In this document: positions 1 through 7,036 of the stretch, one piece after another | Numbering within the stretch: the first letter of the stretch is position 1 | How the letters are laid out: each line of letters opens with the position of its first letter | Assembly (NCBI GenBank): GCA_902463905.1 | Contig: CABQHF010000010.1 | Span: forward strand, 1-20,835 | Length of the DNA stretch: 20,835 bases | Reading direction: 5' to 3' | From: an uncultured Faecalibacterium sp. | GTDB taxonomy: Bacteria > Bacillota > Clostridia > Oscillospirales > Ruminococcaceae | Notes under the pieces: model-generated | Seen by the model: the letters and a program-made list of their open reading frames with translations, nothing else | Databases searched by the model: none | What the model was told of the DNA's origin: nothing | Translations under genes and position numbers: made by a program

Positions 1-203
1 TTCATGGTCAGGTAGACCTTGCGGCCCCGGGCATGGGCATAGATGACGCCCTCGGTGAGCTGCTCCGGCGTAAAGTTGGCCGGTGCAGACCGCATGCCGA
101 ACTCCGGCAGGCTGCAGTAAACGGCATCGGCACCGTAGTTGATGGCATAGCGCAGGCGCTCCAGATCGCCCGCCGGGGCGAGCAGTTCCGGGATTTGCAG
201 CAT
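1..203 (-). CDS. U32 family peptidase, N-terminal fragment
   Basis: The first 67 codons of a gene that leaves the window at its left edge. The protein opens MLQIPELLAPAGDLERL and continues with an INYGADAVYCSLPEFGMR segment and a YAHARGRKVYLTM segment. These are the conserved N-terminal blocks of U32 peptidases (E. coli YegQ/RlhA/TrhP group), collagenase-like proteins of which several act in tRNA or rRNA hydroxylation. The ATG at 203 is preceded by AGAGAGGA about ten bases upstream, which supports this start. It follows mltG on the same strand after 184 bp; a mltG (yrrL) gene near U32 genes (yrrN, yrrO) is also known in Bacillus subtilis, so the pairing fits. Which U32 subgroup it belongs to, and its substrate, cannot be decided from this fragment. 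Confidence 0.85.
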   Translation of the reverse strand, partial: MLQIPELLAPAGDLERLRYAINYGADAVYCSLPEFGMRSAPANFTPEQLTEGVIYAHARGRKVYLTM

Positions 204-387
204 AGTTGATATTCCTCTCTTTTTTCAGAAAATACGATTTGAAATGTCCGCCGCTTCGCTCTGGACATATTTAGCGGAAGAATTATTTTTAGATTCGCGT
301 TTGTCGCGCTCTGCGGAGCGCTCCAAACGCATTTTCACAGGAAGGGTCGTAACGGGCAGCTTCAGCCGTAACGGACAACTTACCCTC
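204..387. other. Gene-free spacer with strong imperfect palindrome (297-330)
   Basis: Between mltG and the U32 gene. At 297-330 the arms GCGTTTG/CAAACGC (297-303, 324-330) enclose GCGCTC/GAGCGC (306-311, 316-321), separated by a symmetric TC/TC internal loop, with a TGCG loop. A second short inverted repeat ATGTCC/GGACAT is at 244-249/263-268. No T-run follows on the minus strand, so neither is a classic intrinsic terminator. No convincing promoter was seen, so the U32 gene may be read through from mltG. Confidence 0.5.
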
Positions 388-1527
388 TTATTTCACCGTC
401 TTGTTCACTCCCGCTGCCGTCTGGCAGTTGGCGTTGTGTTCGCTGAGGGTGCGGGCATAGTAGTAGTTGCCCTTGAGGTCGGTGACGAAGAAATAGGCGT
501 CCTTTGCTTCCTCGTCCGGGTCCGGTTCCAGCGCAGCCTTGATGGCCGCAATGCCGGGGTTGGAGATGGGGCCGGGGGTCAGGCCCGCCGTATGGTAGGT
601 ATCATACGCAGAGACGATGTTTTCCGGGATATTGTCCCACCCGCCGTAGTAGGGGGCCACCCAGTTCCAGAGGTAGTTGTTGTCGGCGTCGCTCTGGATG
701 TAGCTGGACGTGTTGCTCTGCAGGCGCGGATAGGGCGAGCCCTCGGCCAGACGGTTGCGGAACACCTGCGCCACATTGGAGTCCTGGCTGTTGCCCGCTT
801 CCTCCTGCACAAAGGAGGCCAGCGTGACCAGCTCGTTCAGGGTCATGCCCTGCTCTTTGAGGGAGGCATACATTTCCTGGGTGATCTGGGCATCGAACTG
901 GGCGTAGAAGGTGGCCACATAGTTGTGCACAGTGTCGTCCTTCAGAAACTCGTAGGTCTCCGGGAAGAGATAGCCCTCGCACTTCATGAAGCGGTCCGGG
1001 GCGTCCTTGTCCTCCGGCACATACTGCCAGAAGGTGTACGCGCTGAAATCGCCCTCGTTGGCTTCCTTCAGAAAGTCCTCGGCGCTGCACAGACCGGCTT
1101 CCTCCATTTTCCGGGCAATGGCGATGGCTGTGGTGCCCTCCGGGATGGTGATCCGCACGGTATCTGCCTTGGCGTACTGGGAGAGAACGGCGATGATAGC
1201 ATCGTAGGCGTTGGCCCCGGTCTGCAGGGTAAAATCACCGTATTGCAGCTTCCCGGCCACCCCCTTCTGCCCCACATACCAGCGGAACAGGTAGGTGGAG
1301 CGGATCACTCCGGCCTCCTTGAGCCGATTTGCAATGGAGGCCACGCCGCTGCCCTGGGGGATGCTGACAGTAACCTCGGTGCCGGGCTTTCCGTTGCCGT
1401 GGATCTCGTTGTAGGCAAACACCCCTGCTGCCCCGGCGGCCAGCACCAGCAACAGTACCACTGCCAGCAAAATCTTCACAGCACCGCCTTTTTTCTTCGG
1501 GGCGGTGTGTCTCTCCTTGTGTGCCAT
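388..1527 (-). CDS. mltG: Endolytic transglycosylase MltG (YceG family)
   Basis: A 379-residue inner-membrane lytic transglycosylase that cuts nascent glycan strands and is thought to set their length. A Lys/Arg-rich cytoplasmic start is followed by one membrane segment (about residues 18-40, ILLAVVLLLVLAAGAAGVF) and an extracytoplasmic YceG domain. The catalytic block reads LASFVQEEAGN; its second Glu (about residue 243) aligns, from my memory of the E. coli sequence, with catalytic E218, while the preceding conserved Glu is Gln here. Further family blocks are VFRNRL, AYDTYHTAGLTPGPISNPG and the C-terminal YARTLSEHN. The ATG at 1527 is chosen because AAGGAAGG ends five bases upstream; an in-frame GTG at 1533 would sit against that site. 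It lies 30 bp after the GNAT-like gene in the same minus-strand operon. Confidence 0.93.
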   Translation of the reverse strand: MAHKERHTAPKKKGGAVKILLAVVLLLVLAAGAAGVFAYNEIHGNGKPGTEVTVSIPQGSGVASIANRLKEAGVIRSTYLFRWYVGQKGVAGKLQYGDFTLQTGANAYDAIIAVLSQYAKADTVRITIPEGTTAIAIARKMEEAGLCSAEDFLKEANEGDFSAYTFWQYVPEDKDAPDRFMKCEGYLFPETYEFLKDDTVHNYVATFYAQFDAQITQEMYASLKEQGMTLNELVTLASFVQEEAGNSQDSNVAQVFRNRLAEGSPYPRLQSNTSSYIQSDADNNYLWNWVAPYYGGWDNIPENIVSAYDTYHTAGLTPGPISNPGIAAIKAALEPDPDEEAKDAYFFVTDLKGNYYYARTLSEHNANCQTAAGVNKTVK

Positions 1528-1557
1528 ACGCACCTTCCTTTGTTGTTTTTCTGCGTC

Positions 1558-2373
1558 TCAGCCTTCCAGCATCAGGCGCATATAGCTTTCCGATACGTCA
1601 AAGGGCTCCCCGTCAAAACGGATCATGCCGTACTCCTGCCGGGTGCCCTCCCCCAAGAACAGCGTCTGGGCAGCACCCACCGTGATGACGGCCTTTTCCA
1701 CGATGACCTCCTTCTCGCGGGCGGCTTCCATGAGCACCTCGGCGGCGCGGTCGTCCTCTGCCATGAGCTCCACGAAATACAGGGTGTCCTCCTTGCGGAA
1801 GTACACGCCGTAGCCCCGCTCGTTGGCCACGATGGTGGCCCCGCGGGAATACAGGTCCCCCAGCACCACGGCCATGCGCTCCGGGGTGAACTGCACCGTA
1901 TCGGGCCAGAACTTCTCCCGCAGCTCGCACAGCTTCTTGGCGGTAACGCTGTCAAACTCGGCCTGGCTCCACAGGTTGCGGGCCACCTCCCGCGGCAGGC
2001 AGCGCAGGGCAAACGCCCGCGCAAAGCCCTTGTCCTGCAGCAGAGCGGCCTGCTCCGGGGTGGCGGGCACGGCCACGGTAAAGCCTGCGCCCCGCAGCTT
2101 CTGCTGCGCGCACAGGTAGTCCAGCAGGCCGGCCAAGATCAAACTGCCCTGTCCGCACAGGCCGTAGAGGTAACTGCCCTGCCGCCCCTGCAGCGTGACC
2201 GGCACCGCCAGTGCCACAGCGGCAATGGCGTCATTTTCCTCGGCCACATAGACATTCTGCTGCCCTGCAAAACGCTCCACGGCGTTGGCCGCAAATTCTT
2301 CCGACTCGCCGCGCTCGCGCTGCCACAGCGCCAGCACAGCCGCCTTGTCGGATGGCTGCATCAAACGATACAT
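1558..2373 (-). CDS. GNAT-like acetyltransferase family protein
   Basis: A 271-residue soluble protein. The N-terminal half (YRLMQPSDKAAVLALWQRE, then NVYVAEENDAIAAVALAVPV and a LLQDKGFARAFALR block) has the order of strands and the QDKGF ending of a GNAT fold, resembling the Eis-like or two-domain GNAT groups. The acetyl-CoA loop is not canonical: where R/Q-x-x-G-x-G/A is expected the sequence reads LYGLCGQGSLILAGLL. The C-terminal half (about 140-271) may be a second, degenerate GNAT domain. The substrate is unknown. It sits 33 bp after tmk and 30 bp before mltG. A purine-rich AGAGGGGG about eleven bases before the ATG is the only ribosome-binding candidate. The family call is moderate; the enzymatic role is inference. 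Confidence 0.6.
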   Translation of the reverse strand: MYRLMQPSDKAAVLALWQRERGESEEFAANAVERFAGQQNVYVAEENDAIAAVALAVPVTLQGRQGSYLYGLCGQGSLILAGLLDYLCAQQKLRGAGFTVAVPATPEQAALLQDKGFARAFALRCLPREVARNLWSQAEFDSVTAKKLCELREKFWPDTVQFTPERMAVVLGDLYSRGATIVANERGYGVYFRKEDTLYFVELMAEDDRAAEVLMEAAREKEVIVEKAVITVGAAQTLFLGEGTRQEYGMIRFDGEPFDVSESYMRLMLEG

Positions 2374-2406
2374 CTGTCAGGATGCCCCCTCTTATCGTAT
2401 TTTATG

Positions 2407-3075
2407 TTACTGTCCGCCCAGCACGATGCCCTGCACCTCGGCCTGAATATCCTCGATGCTGCGCATGGCGTCGCCGTGGGTGCAGTGCACCGTGGTCCAG
2501 CCCAGGTGCTCCGCGCAATACTCGGCGGCGCGGCGGCTGCGGGCCAGATACTCGGTATCTTTCTCGTGCACGTCCTTTTTGCTCTCGTCACCGTGGTAGC
2601 GGGCGGTCATCAGCCGCTGGCTGACCGCCGGGTCCACCTGCAGGTAGATGACGCTGTCCGGTGCGGGCAGGCCCAGCAGATGGAACTCGTAATCGAACAG
2701 CCAGTGCAAAAACGCCTCCCACTGCTCCGGCGGGAGCTTGGAGCACTGGTGTACCGCGTTGGAGGTGGTGTAGCGGTCGGCGATGACCACGCCGCCCTCC
2801 TCGTAGAAGCGGCCCCAATCGGTCTTGTAGCTGGCATAGCGGTCCACCGCAAAAAAGCTGGAGGCCGCATAGGCGTTCACATCGTCCGGTTTTGAGCCGA
2901 ACTGCCCGGCCAGATACATTTTGATCAGGGCGCTGGAATCGCTGGCGTAATCCGGGAAGGTGACCTCCCGCACCGGCAGGCCCTGGCTGGCCAGGTGCTG
3001 GGCCAGCAGCTTTGCCTGGGTGGCCTTGCCGCTGCCGTCCAGCCCCTCGATGACGATCAGTTTGCCCTTGCTCAT
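2407..3075 (-). CDS. tmk: Thymidylate (dTMP) kinase
   Basis: A 222-residue P-loop kinase converting dTMP to dTDP. It begins MSKGKLIVIEGLDGSGKATQ (P-loop at residues 11-18), followed by ADRYTTSNAVHQ (the DRY base-binding motif), VIYLQVDP, and a lid-like segment KKDVHEKDTEYL. Oddly, the residue after the P-loop lysine is Ala where most family members have Ser or Thr; a Thr follows one position later. The frame stays open upstream to 3255, but that extension has no family character and lies inside thyX. The ATG at 3075 overlaps the thyX stop as ATGA and has AAGGAAGG about ten bases upstream. Coupling to thyX puts two consecutive steps of dTTP synthesis together. Confidence 0.9.
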   Translation of the reverse strand: MSKGKLIVIEGLDGSGKATQAKLLAQHLASQGLPVREVTFPDYASDSSALIKMYLAGQFGSKPDDVNAYAASSFFAVDRYASYKTDWGRFYEEGGVVIADRYTTSNAVHQCSKLPPEQWEAFLHWLFDYEFHLLGLPAPDSVIYLQVDPAVSQRLMTARYHGDESKKDVHEKDTEYLARSRRAAEYCAEHLGWTTVHCTHGDAMRSIEDIQAEVQGIVLGGQ

Positions 3076-3851
3076 ACGGCGGCACCTTCCTTGATGGCGG
3101 CATATTTTGCACGCACCTCGGCGGTTTTGCCGCAGCACATCTTGCCCTCCGGGCAGGGGCCGCTCACGCAGGCCGGGCCGGACTTTGCAAAGATGTGGGG
3201 TGCCACCGGGTACACCAGTTTGAACATCTCTTCGGCAAGCTGGCGGATCTCCCACTGGGCGCGGCTGCAGCAGCGCAGGTGGAAAAAGTTCTGCAGGCTG
3301 CGGGCGTTCATGGTGACCACCATCTTGGTCTCGCAGGCGTTGGGCAGCACAAAGCGGGCGTCCTCATTGGCCTGCTTGCTGGCCTTGGCGCGGGCTGCCT
3401 TTTCCGGCATGCCCTCGGCCATCAGGCGGGCGGTGTGGCCCTCTTCCAGCTTGTGGGCAAGGTCAAGGTAGCGTTTGGCGTCCTCGTTCATGCTCTCAAG
3501 GAAAGCCGCCTTTGCCTCCGGGATGGCTTCGATCTCCGGCGGCACCACATAGCGGAAATCGTCCAGGCGCACATAGCGCTGGCTCTGCACGCTGAAGGAT
3601 GCGATGCGGTGGCGGGTGATCTGGGCCAGCAAGGTACGGCTGACCCCCTCGATGCCAAAGGTGAAGCTGGCGTGCTCGATGGGGCTGGCGTGGCCCAGGT
3701 CGCTGAGCATGGTCAGGAACTTTGCCGTCTTTTCCTCGGTCAGGCCGTCCAGCAGGTCGGTGATGTGGGCGTCGGAGTAGCACAGCTTGGCGGCAGCCGC
3801 CACCACCTTTTCCGGCTCCGGGGTATGGGCGATCAAACGAACTGTCATCAT
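3072..3851 (-). CDS. thyX: FAD-dependent thymidylate synthase
   Basis: A 259-residue flavin-dependent enzyme making dTMP from dUMP with methylenetetrahydrofolate and NADPH. The diagnostic ThyX motif RHRxxSxxxxSxR is complete at residues 80-92 (RHRIASFSVQSQR). SPIEHASFTF at about 56-65 and HLRCCSRAQWEIRQLA near 200 are further family blocks. The C-terminus carries a cysteine-rich tail (PACVSGPCPEGKMCCG), which I recall in clostridial ThyX and may bind a metal, though this is not shown here. Two ATG codons stand in tandem at 3851 and 3848; GGAGG is twelve bases before the first. It follows pcrA by 7 bp, so its ribosome binding site overlaps the pcrA stop, and it overlaps tmk by four bases. Confidence 0.95.
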   Translation of the reverse strand: MMTVRLIAHTPEPEKVVAAAAKLCYSDAHITDLLDGLTEEKTAKFLTMLSDLGHASPIEHASFTFGIEGVSRTLLAQITRHRIASFSVQSQRYVRLDDFRYVVPPEIEAIPEAKAAFLESMNEDAKRYLDLAHKLEEGHTARLMAEGMPEKAARAKASKQANEDARFVLPNACETKMVVTMNARSLQNFFHLRCCSRAQWEIRQLAEEMFKLVYPVAPHIFAKSGPACVSGPCPEGKMCCGKTAEVRAKYAAIKEGAAV

Positions 3852-3858
3852 TTTTGTG

Positions 3859-6531
3859 TCATTCCTCCGTTGTGATTTTGGTCAGCGGCGCAAAATTGGC
3901 CATGGTCTTTTTGATGCCGACTTTCTCAAAGTTGATCTCCACGATCTGGTCTCCGGCCGCTGGCTTGACCTTGAGCACGGTGCCCCGGCCAAAGACCTTG
4001 TGCTCCACGATGTCGCCCGGCTCGTAGTGCTTGGAGCCTGCGGGCGCTGCCTTGGCAGCCGGTGCACCGGTAAAGCTGATCTTTGCGGCCGGGGTCTTTG
4101 CGCCCGCGCCGGAATACCCGGCACCGAACCCGCCCGAACGCACCTTGGGCTGGGTGGAACTGCTGCCGTAAGAAGCGCCGTAGCCGGAAGAGGAAGTGCC
4201 CCGCCCGGCATAACCGGAGCCGAACCCGCTGCGCTCCCCGGCGTTGTACTCGCGGTTCAGGTAACCGCCGCCGGAGCGGGAACCATAGCCGCCGGAACCG
4301 TAGCCCCCGGCGCTGCGGCCCCAGCCGGAAGGCCCGGAGTACCCGGACGCGCCGCCGGGCACGGTGTCGCTGTAGCTGCTGCCCCAGCCGCCCAGACGGG
4401 AACGCTGTTCCAGCACCGGGCTGCGGGTCTCTTCGATGTACTCCGGCTCGATCTCGCGCAAAAAGCGGCTGGGCTCGTTGCGCTGGGTGCGGCCGTAGAG
4501 CATGCGGGTGACGCTGTTGGAGATGTACAGTTCCTTTTTGGCGCGGGTGATGCCGACGTAGGCAAGGCGGCGCTCTTCTTCCAGGTCCGCCTCGGAATAC
4601 TTGCTCATCTCGCTGGGGAACACGCCCTCTTCCATACCGATGAGGAACACATAGGGGAACTCCAGCCCCTTGGCCGAATGGATGGTCATCAGCACCACCT
4701 GGTCGGCGCTCTCGTTGTAGCTGTCGATGTCGCTGATGAGGGCGATATCTTCCAGATAGCCCTCCAGCGTGGCGTCCTCGCCGTGCTGGTCGCAGTAGTT
4801 CTTGACGTTGTTCACCAGCTGACCCAGGTTCTGCAGGCGGTCGGCGGCGTCCTCGTGGCCCTTGGCGGCGTCGGCTTCCAGCATGGCCTTGTAGCCGGTC
4901 AGCTCGATGACGTCGGCGGCAAAGGCGTCCAGCGTCTTGGTCTCCAGCGAATCCTGCAGGTTCTGGTAGATCTGCCAGAATTTCAGCAAGGGCATCACAG
5001 CCCGGCTGAGCTTGGCGTACTGGTCGGCGTGGCCGATGATCTCCAGCATGCTCACCCCCTGCTGGGCGGCAAGGTCTGCAATGACCTCCACCGTGGTGTT
5101 GCCGATCTTGCGGGCAGGCTCGTTGATGATGCGGCGCAGGCGCACGTCATCGCGGGGGTTGGCCACGATGGACATATAGGAGTGGATGTCCTTGACCTCT
5201 TTGCGGTCGTTGAAGCGCTGGCCGCCCACGATCTTGTGGGGGATGCCCGCGCGGGTGAAGTAGCTTTCGATGGGGGCCGACTGGGCGTTCATGCGGTAGA
5301 GGATGGCGTGGTCGGCCAGGTGGCCGCCCTCTTTCAGGTGCTGGCCGATGACGTCCGCAATGTGCATCGCTTCGTCCTGCTCGTTCTCGGCGGTGTACAC
5401 CTGCACCTTGTCGCCCTCGCCGTTGTCGGTCCATAGGGTCTTGCCCTTGCGCTCCGTGTTGTGCTGGATGACGCAGTTGGCGGCGTTCAGGATGTTGGAG
5501 GTGGAGCGGTAGTTCTGTTCCAGCCGGATGGTCTTTGCCCCGGGGTAGCACTTTTCAAAGTTGAGGATGTTTTCAATGGTAGCCCCGCGGAAGCGGTAGA
5601 TGCTCTGGTCATCGTCGCCCACCACGCAGATGTTGCGCTCCGGGCCGGTGAGCAGGCTCACCAGACGGAACTGCGCCACACTGGTGTCCTGATACTCGTC
5701 CACCAGCAGGTATTTGTATTTGGTCTGGTAGAAGTCCCGCACGTCCGGGTGCTCTGCCAGCAGCTGCACGGTCTGGTAGATGAGGTCGTCGAAGTCGAAG
5801 GCACCGGCCTCTTTCAGCCGCTTTTCGTAGGCGGCGTAGATGCGGGCCGCCAGTGCGCCCTTGGTGTCCTTGGCGGGGTTGGCAAGGGCCTGTTCCGGGC
5901 TGACCAGCTGATCCTTCCAGCGGCTCATCTGGTTGATGGCGCTCTTGATGGGGAAGAACTTGTCATCCACGTTCAGGTCCTTGTACACCGCCTTCATCAC
6001 CCGCTGGGCGTCGTCGGTGTCGTAGATGGTAAAGCTGCGGGGGTAGCCGATCTCCTCCGCCCAGCGGCGCAGGATGCGCACACAGGCCGAGTGGAAGGTG
6101 GAGGCAAACACCTCGTCGCCCTCTTCCCCGCCCAGCATCCGGCGCAGGCGCTCCTTCATCTCCCCGGCCGCCTTGTTGGTAAAGGTGATGGCCATCACGT
6201 TCCAGCTGCGCACGGCGTTCTGCCGCAGCATACCGTCCAGCCAGCCGGGCGCGGCGGTGCCGGTCATGATGGCACTGCGCAGGGCCTTGACGTCCTCTTC
6301 GGTGGCGGGGCGGGGCAGCTGCTTTGAGCCGTGGGCCGAGCCAAACCGGATAAGGTTGGCAATGCGGTTGACCAGCACGGTGGTCTTGCCGCTGCCGGCT
6401 CCGGCCAGGATGAGCAGCGGGCCGTCGGTGGTGAACACCGCCCGCCGCTGCATCTCGTTCAGGCGGCCGAACTGCTTTTCGATATAGGTGTCGCGCAGAG
6501 CGCAGAATTCTTGTGTCAGATCTGTTGCCAT
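3859..6531 (-). CDS. pcrA: ATP-dependent DNA helicase PcrA/UvrD
   Basis: A superfamily 1A 3'-5' DNA helicase of 890 residues, acting in repair and in clearing protein or R-loop obstacles. Motifs in order: Q motif LNEMQRRAV; Walker A AGAGSGKT (43-50); AITFTNKAAGEMKERLRRML (Ia); LLVDEYQDTS (II); VVGDDDQSIYRFRGA (III); LEQNYRSTSNIL (IV); TIHSAKGLEFPYVFLIGMEE (V); RRLAYVGITRAKKELYIS (VI). The C-terminal 50 residues (PGDIVEHKVFGRGTVLKV) form the Tudor-like domain that contacts RNA polymerase in PcrA. It is longer than the usual 720-750 residues, mainly because of a Gly/Ser/Tyr-rich linker at about 718-810 and an insertion at about 68-105. ATG 6531 has AAGGAG about twelve bases upstream. First gene of the minus-strand operon. 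Confidence 0.96.
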   Translation of the reverse strand: MATDLTQEFCALRDTYIEKQFGRLNEMQRRAVFTTDGPLLILAGAGSGKTTVLVNRIANLIRFGSAHGSKQLPRPATEEDVKALRSAIMTGTAAPGWLDGMLRQNAVRSWNVMAITFTNKAAGEMKERLRRMLGGEEGDEVFASTFHSACVRILRRWAEEIGYPRSFTIYDTDDAQRVMKAVYKDLNVDDKFFPIKSAINQMSRWKDQLVSPEQALANPAKDTKGALAARIYAAYEKRLKEAGAFDFDDLIYQTVQLLAEHPDVRDFYQTKYKYLLVDEYQDTSVAQFRLVSLLTGPERNICVVGDDDQSIYRFRGATIENILNFEKCYPGAKTIRLEQNYRSTSNILNAANCVIQHNTERKGKTLWTDNGEGDKVQVYTAENEQDEAMHIADVIGQHLKEGGHLADHAILYRMNAQSAPIESYFTRAGIPHKIVGGQRFNDRKEVKDIHSYMSIVANPRDDVRLRRIINEPARKIGNTTVEVIADLAAQQGVSMLEIIGHADQYAKLSRAVMPLLKFWQIYQNLQDSLETKTLDAFAADVIELTGYKAMLEADAAKGHEDAADRLQNLGQLVNNVKNYCDQHGEDATLEGYLEDIALISDIDSYNESADQVVLMTIHSAKGLEFPYVFLIGMEEGVFPSEMSKYSEADLEEERRLAYVGITRAKKELYISNSVTRMLYGRTQRNEPSRFLREIEPEYIEETRSPVLEQRSRLGGWGSSYSDTVPGGASGYSGPSGWGRSAGGYGSGGYGSRSGGGYLNREYNAGERSGFGSGYAGRGTSSSGYGASYGSSSTQPKVRSGGFGAGYSGAGAKTPAAKISFTGAPAAKAAPAGSKHYEPGDIVEHKVFGRGTVLKVKPAAGDQIVEINFEKVGIKKTMANFAPLTKITTEE

Positions 6532-6564
6532 GGGTTCCCCTGTCTCCTTTTATTGTCAAAGAAC

Positions 6565-6593
6565 AGTATACCACAATTTGAAGAAATTGAGAA
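6565..6593 (-). promoter_or_regulatory. Sigma-A type promoter for pcrA operon
   Basis: On the minus strand, -35 TTCTCA (6588-6593), a 17-bp spacer and -10 TATACT (6565-6570). The predicted transcript starts near 6558, giving a short leader of about 27 bases before the pcrA ATG. Confidence 0.6.
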
Positions 6594-6770
6594 TAGCCGG
6601 TGCGTTTGCAGGCGGCATTTGCGCGGAAATTTTGCGGCCCATTTTCTGCGCAGGGGGGTCCGCTGCTGGTGCCGCCCCGGGCAGGTTCCGTGGAGCCATG
6701 CTCTGCCACACCACAAGGCGGTTGGCGCAGACGGAGGGTCCACATGGTTTTTCCACCGGGGTGAAACAGA
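6594..6770. other. Gene-free stretch, nothing recognised
   Basis: No recognisable protein, RNA gene or terminator. Short open frames exist on both strands, but their translations are Pro/Ala/Arg-rich and resemble nothing I know. It lies between the pcrA promoter and the repeat array. Confidence 0.5.
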
Positions 6771-6973
6771 TTGCACAGAGACAAATATATGATTATATAT
6801 CGTTATTTTTCGTCTGTGTGCAAGTCTTGCACTCTGACCCCTATTTGCACAGAGACTCAGTGTGCAGGCATTGTCTGTGTGCAAACTTTGCACATTGACT
6901 TTTTTGACGATACGTTGTTCAAAATCAGTCAGTGTGCAAGATAGCGCTTCTCTATCAGAGCTTGCACAGTGAC
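6771..6973. repeat. Array of eight alternating 12-bp motifs (TTGCACAGAGAC type)
   Basis: Eight copies of a motif close to TTGCACAGAGAC. Plus orientation: 6771-6782, 6827-6838, 6845-6856, 6888-6899, 6962-6973. Minus orientation: 6812-6823, 6873-6884, 6928-6939. Copies at 6812-6838 and 6873-6899 form two 27-bp palindromes with 3-bp centres, 61 bp apart. The pattern plus/minus/plus repeats as two units (6771-6838 and 6845-6899); the last pair (6928-6973) makes one larger stem with an ATAG/CTAT inner arm. It lies between the oadB terminator and the pcrA promoter. Protein-binding sites or a small dispersed palindromic element are both possible. Confidence 0.75.
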
Positions 6974-7013
6974 AAAACAAAACCCGCCCGGCAGTACAGG
7001 ACCACCGGACGGG
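6974..7013 (-). terminator. Rho-independent terminator after oadB
   Basis: On the minus strand, CCCGTCCGG and CCGGGCGGG form a nine-pair stem (one G-U) with a 13-base loop, followed directly by TTTTGTTTT. It lies about 23 bases past the oadB stop and should end the oadG-oadB transcript. Confidence 0.85.
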
Positions 7014-7036
7014 AACGTTTGTTTTTCAGGGAATGC

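Noticed and set aside
244..2895. Open frame of 883 codons on the plus strand opposite mltG, the GNAT-like gene and tmk
   Set aside because: It is the antisense of three supported genes. Its His/Gly/Val/Leu-rich translation is the pattern expected from GC-rich third positions, and it has no family motif.
3076..3255. N-terminal extension of tmk to an upstream start
   Set aside because: Lies inside thyX, has no kinase-family character, and the ATG at 3075 has a good ribosome binding site and an ATGA overlap.
3787..5436. Open frame of 549 codons on the plus strand opposite pcrA
   Set aside because: Antisense of motif-complete pcrA; no recognisable domain.
6771..6973. CRISPR array or replication origin
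   Set aside because: Repeats are only 12 bp, alternate in orientation and have unequal spacers; no cas gene is near. The motif is not a DnaA box (TTATCCACA) and no dnaA or dnaN is near.
6516..6980. Open frame of 154 codons on the minus strand through the repeat array and the pcrA promoter
   Set aside because: It crosses the promoter and array, ends inside pcrA in another frame, and its translation is unlike any protein family I know.
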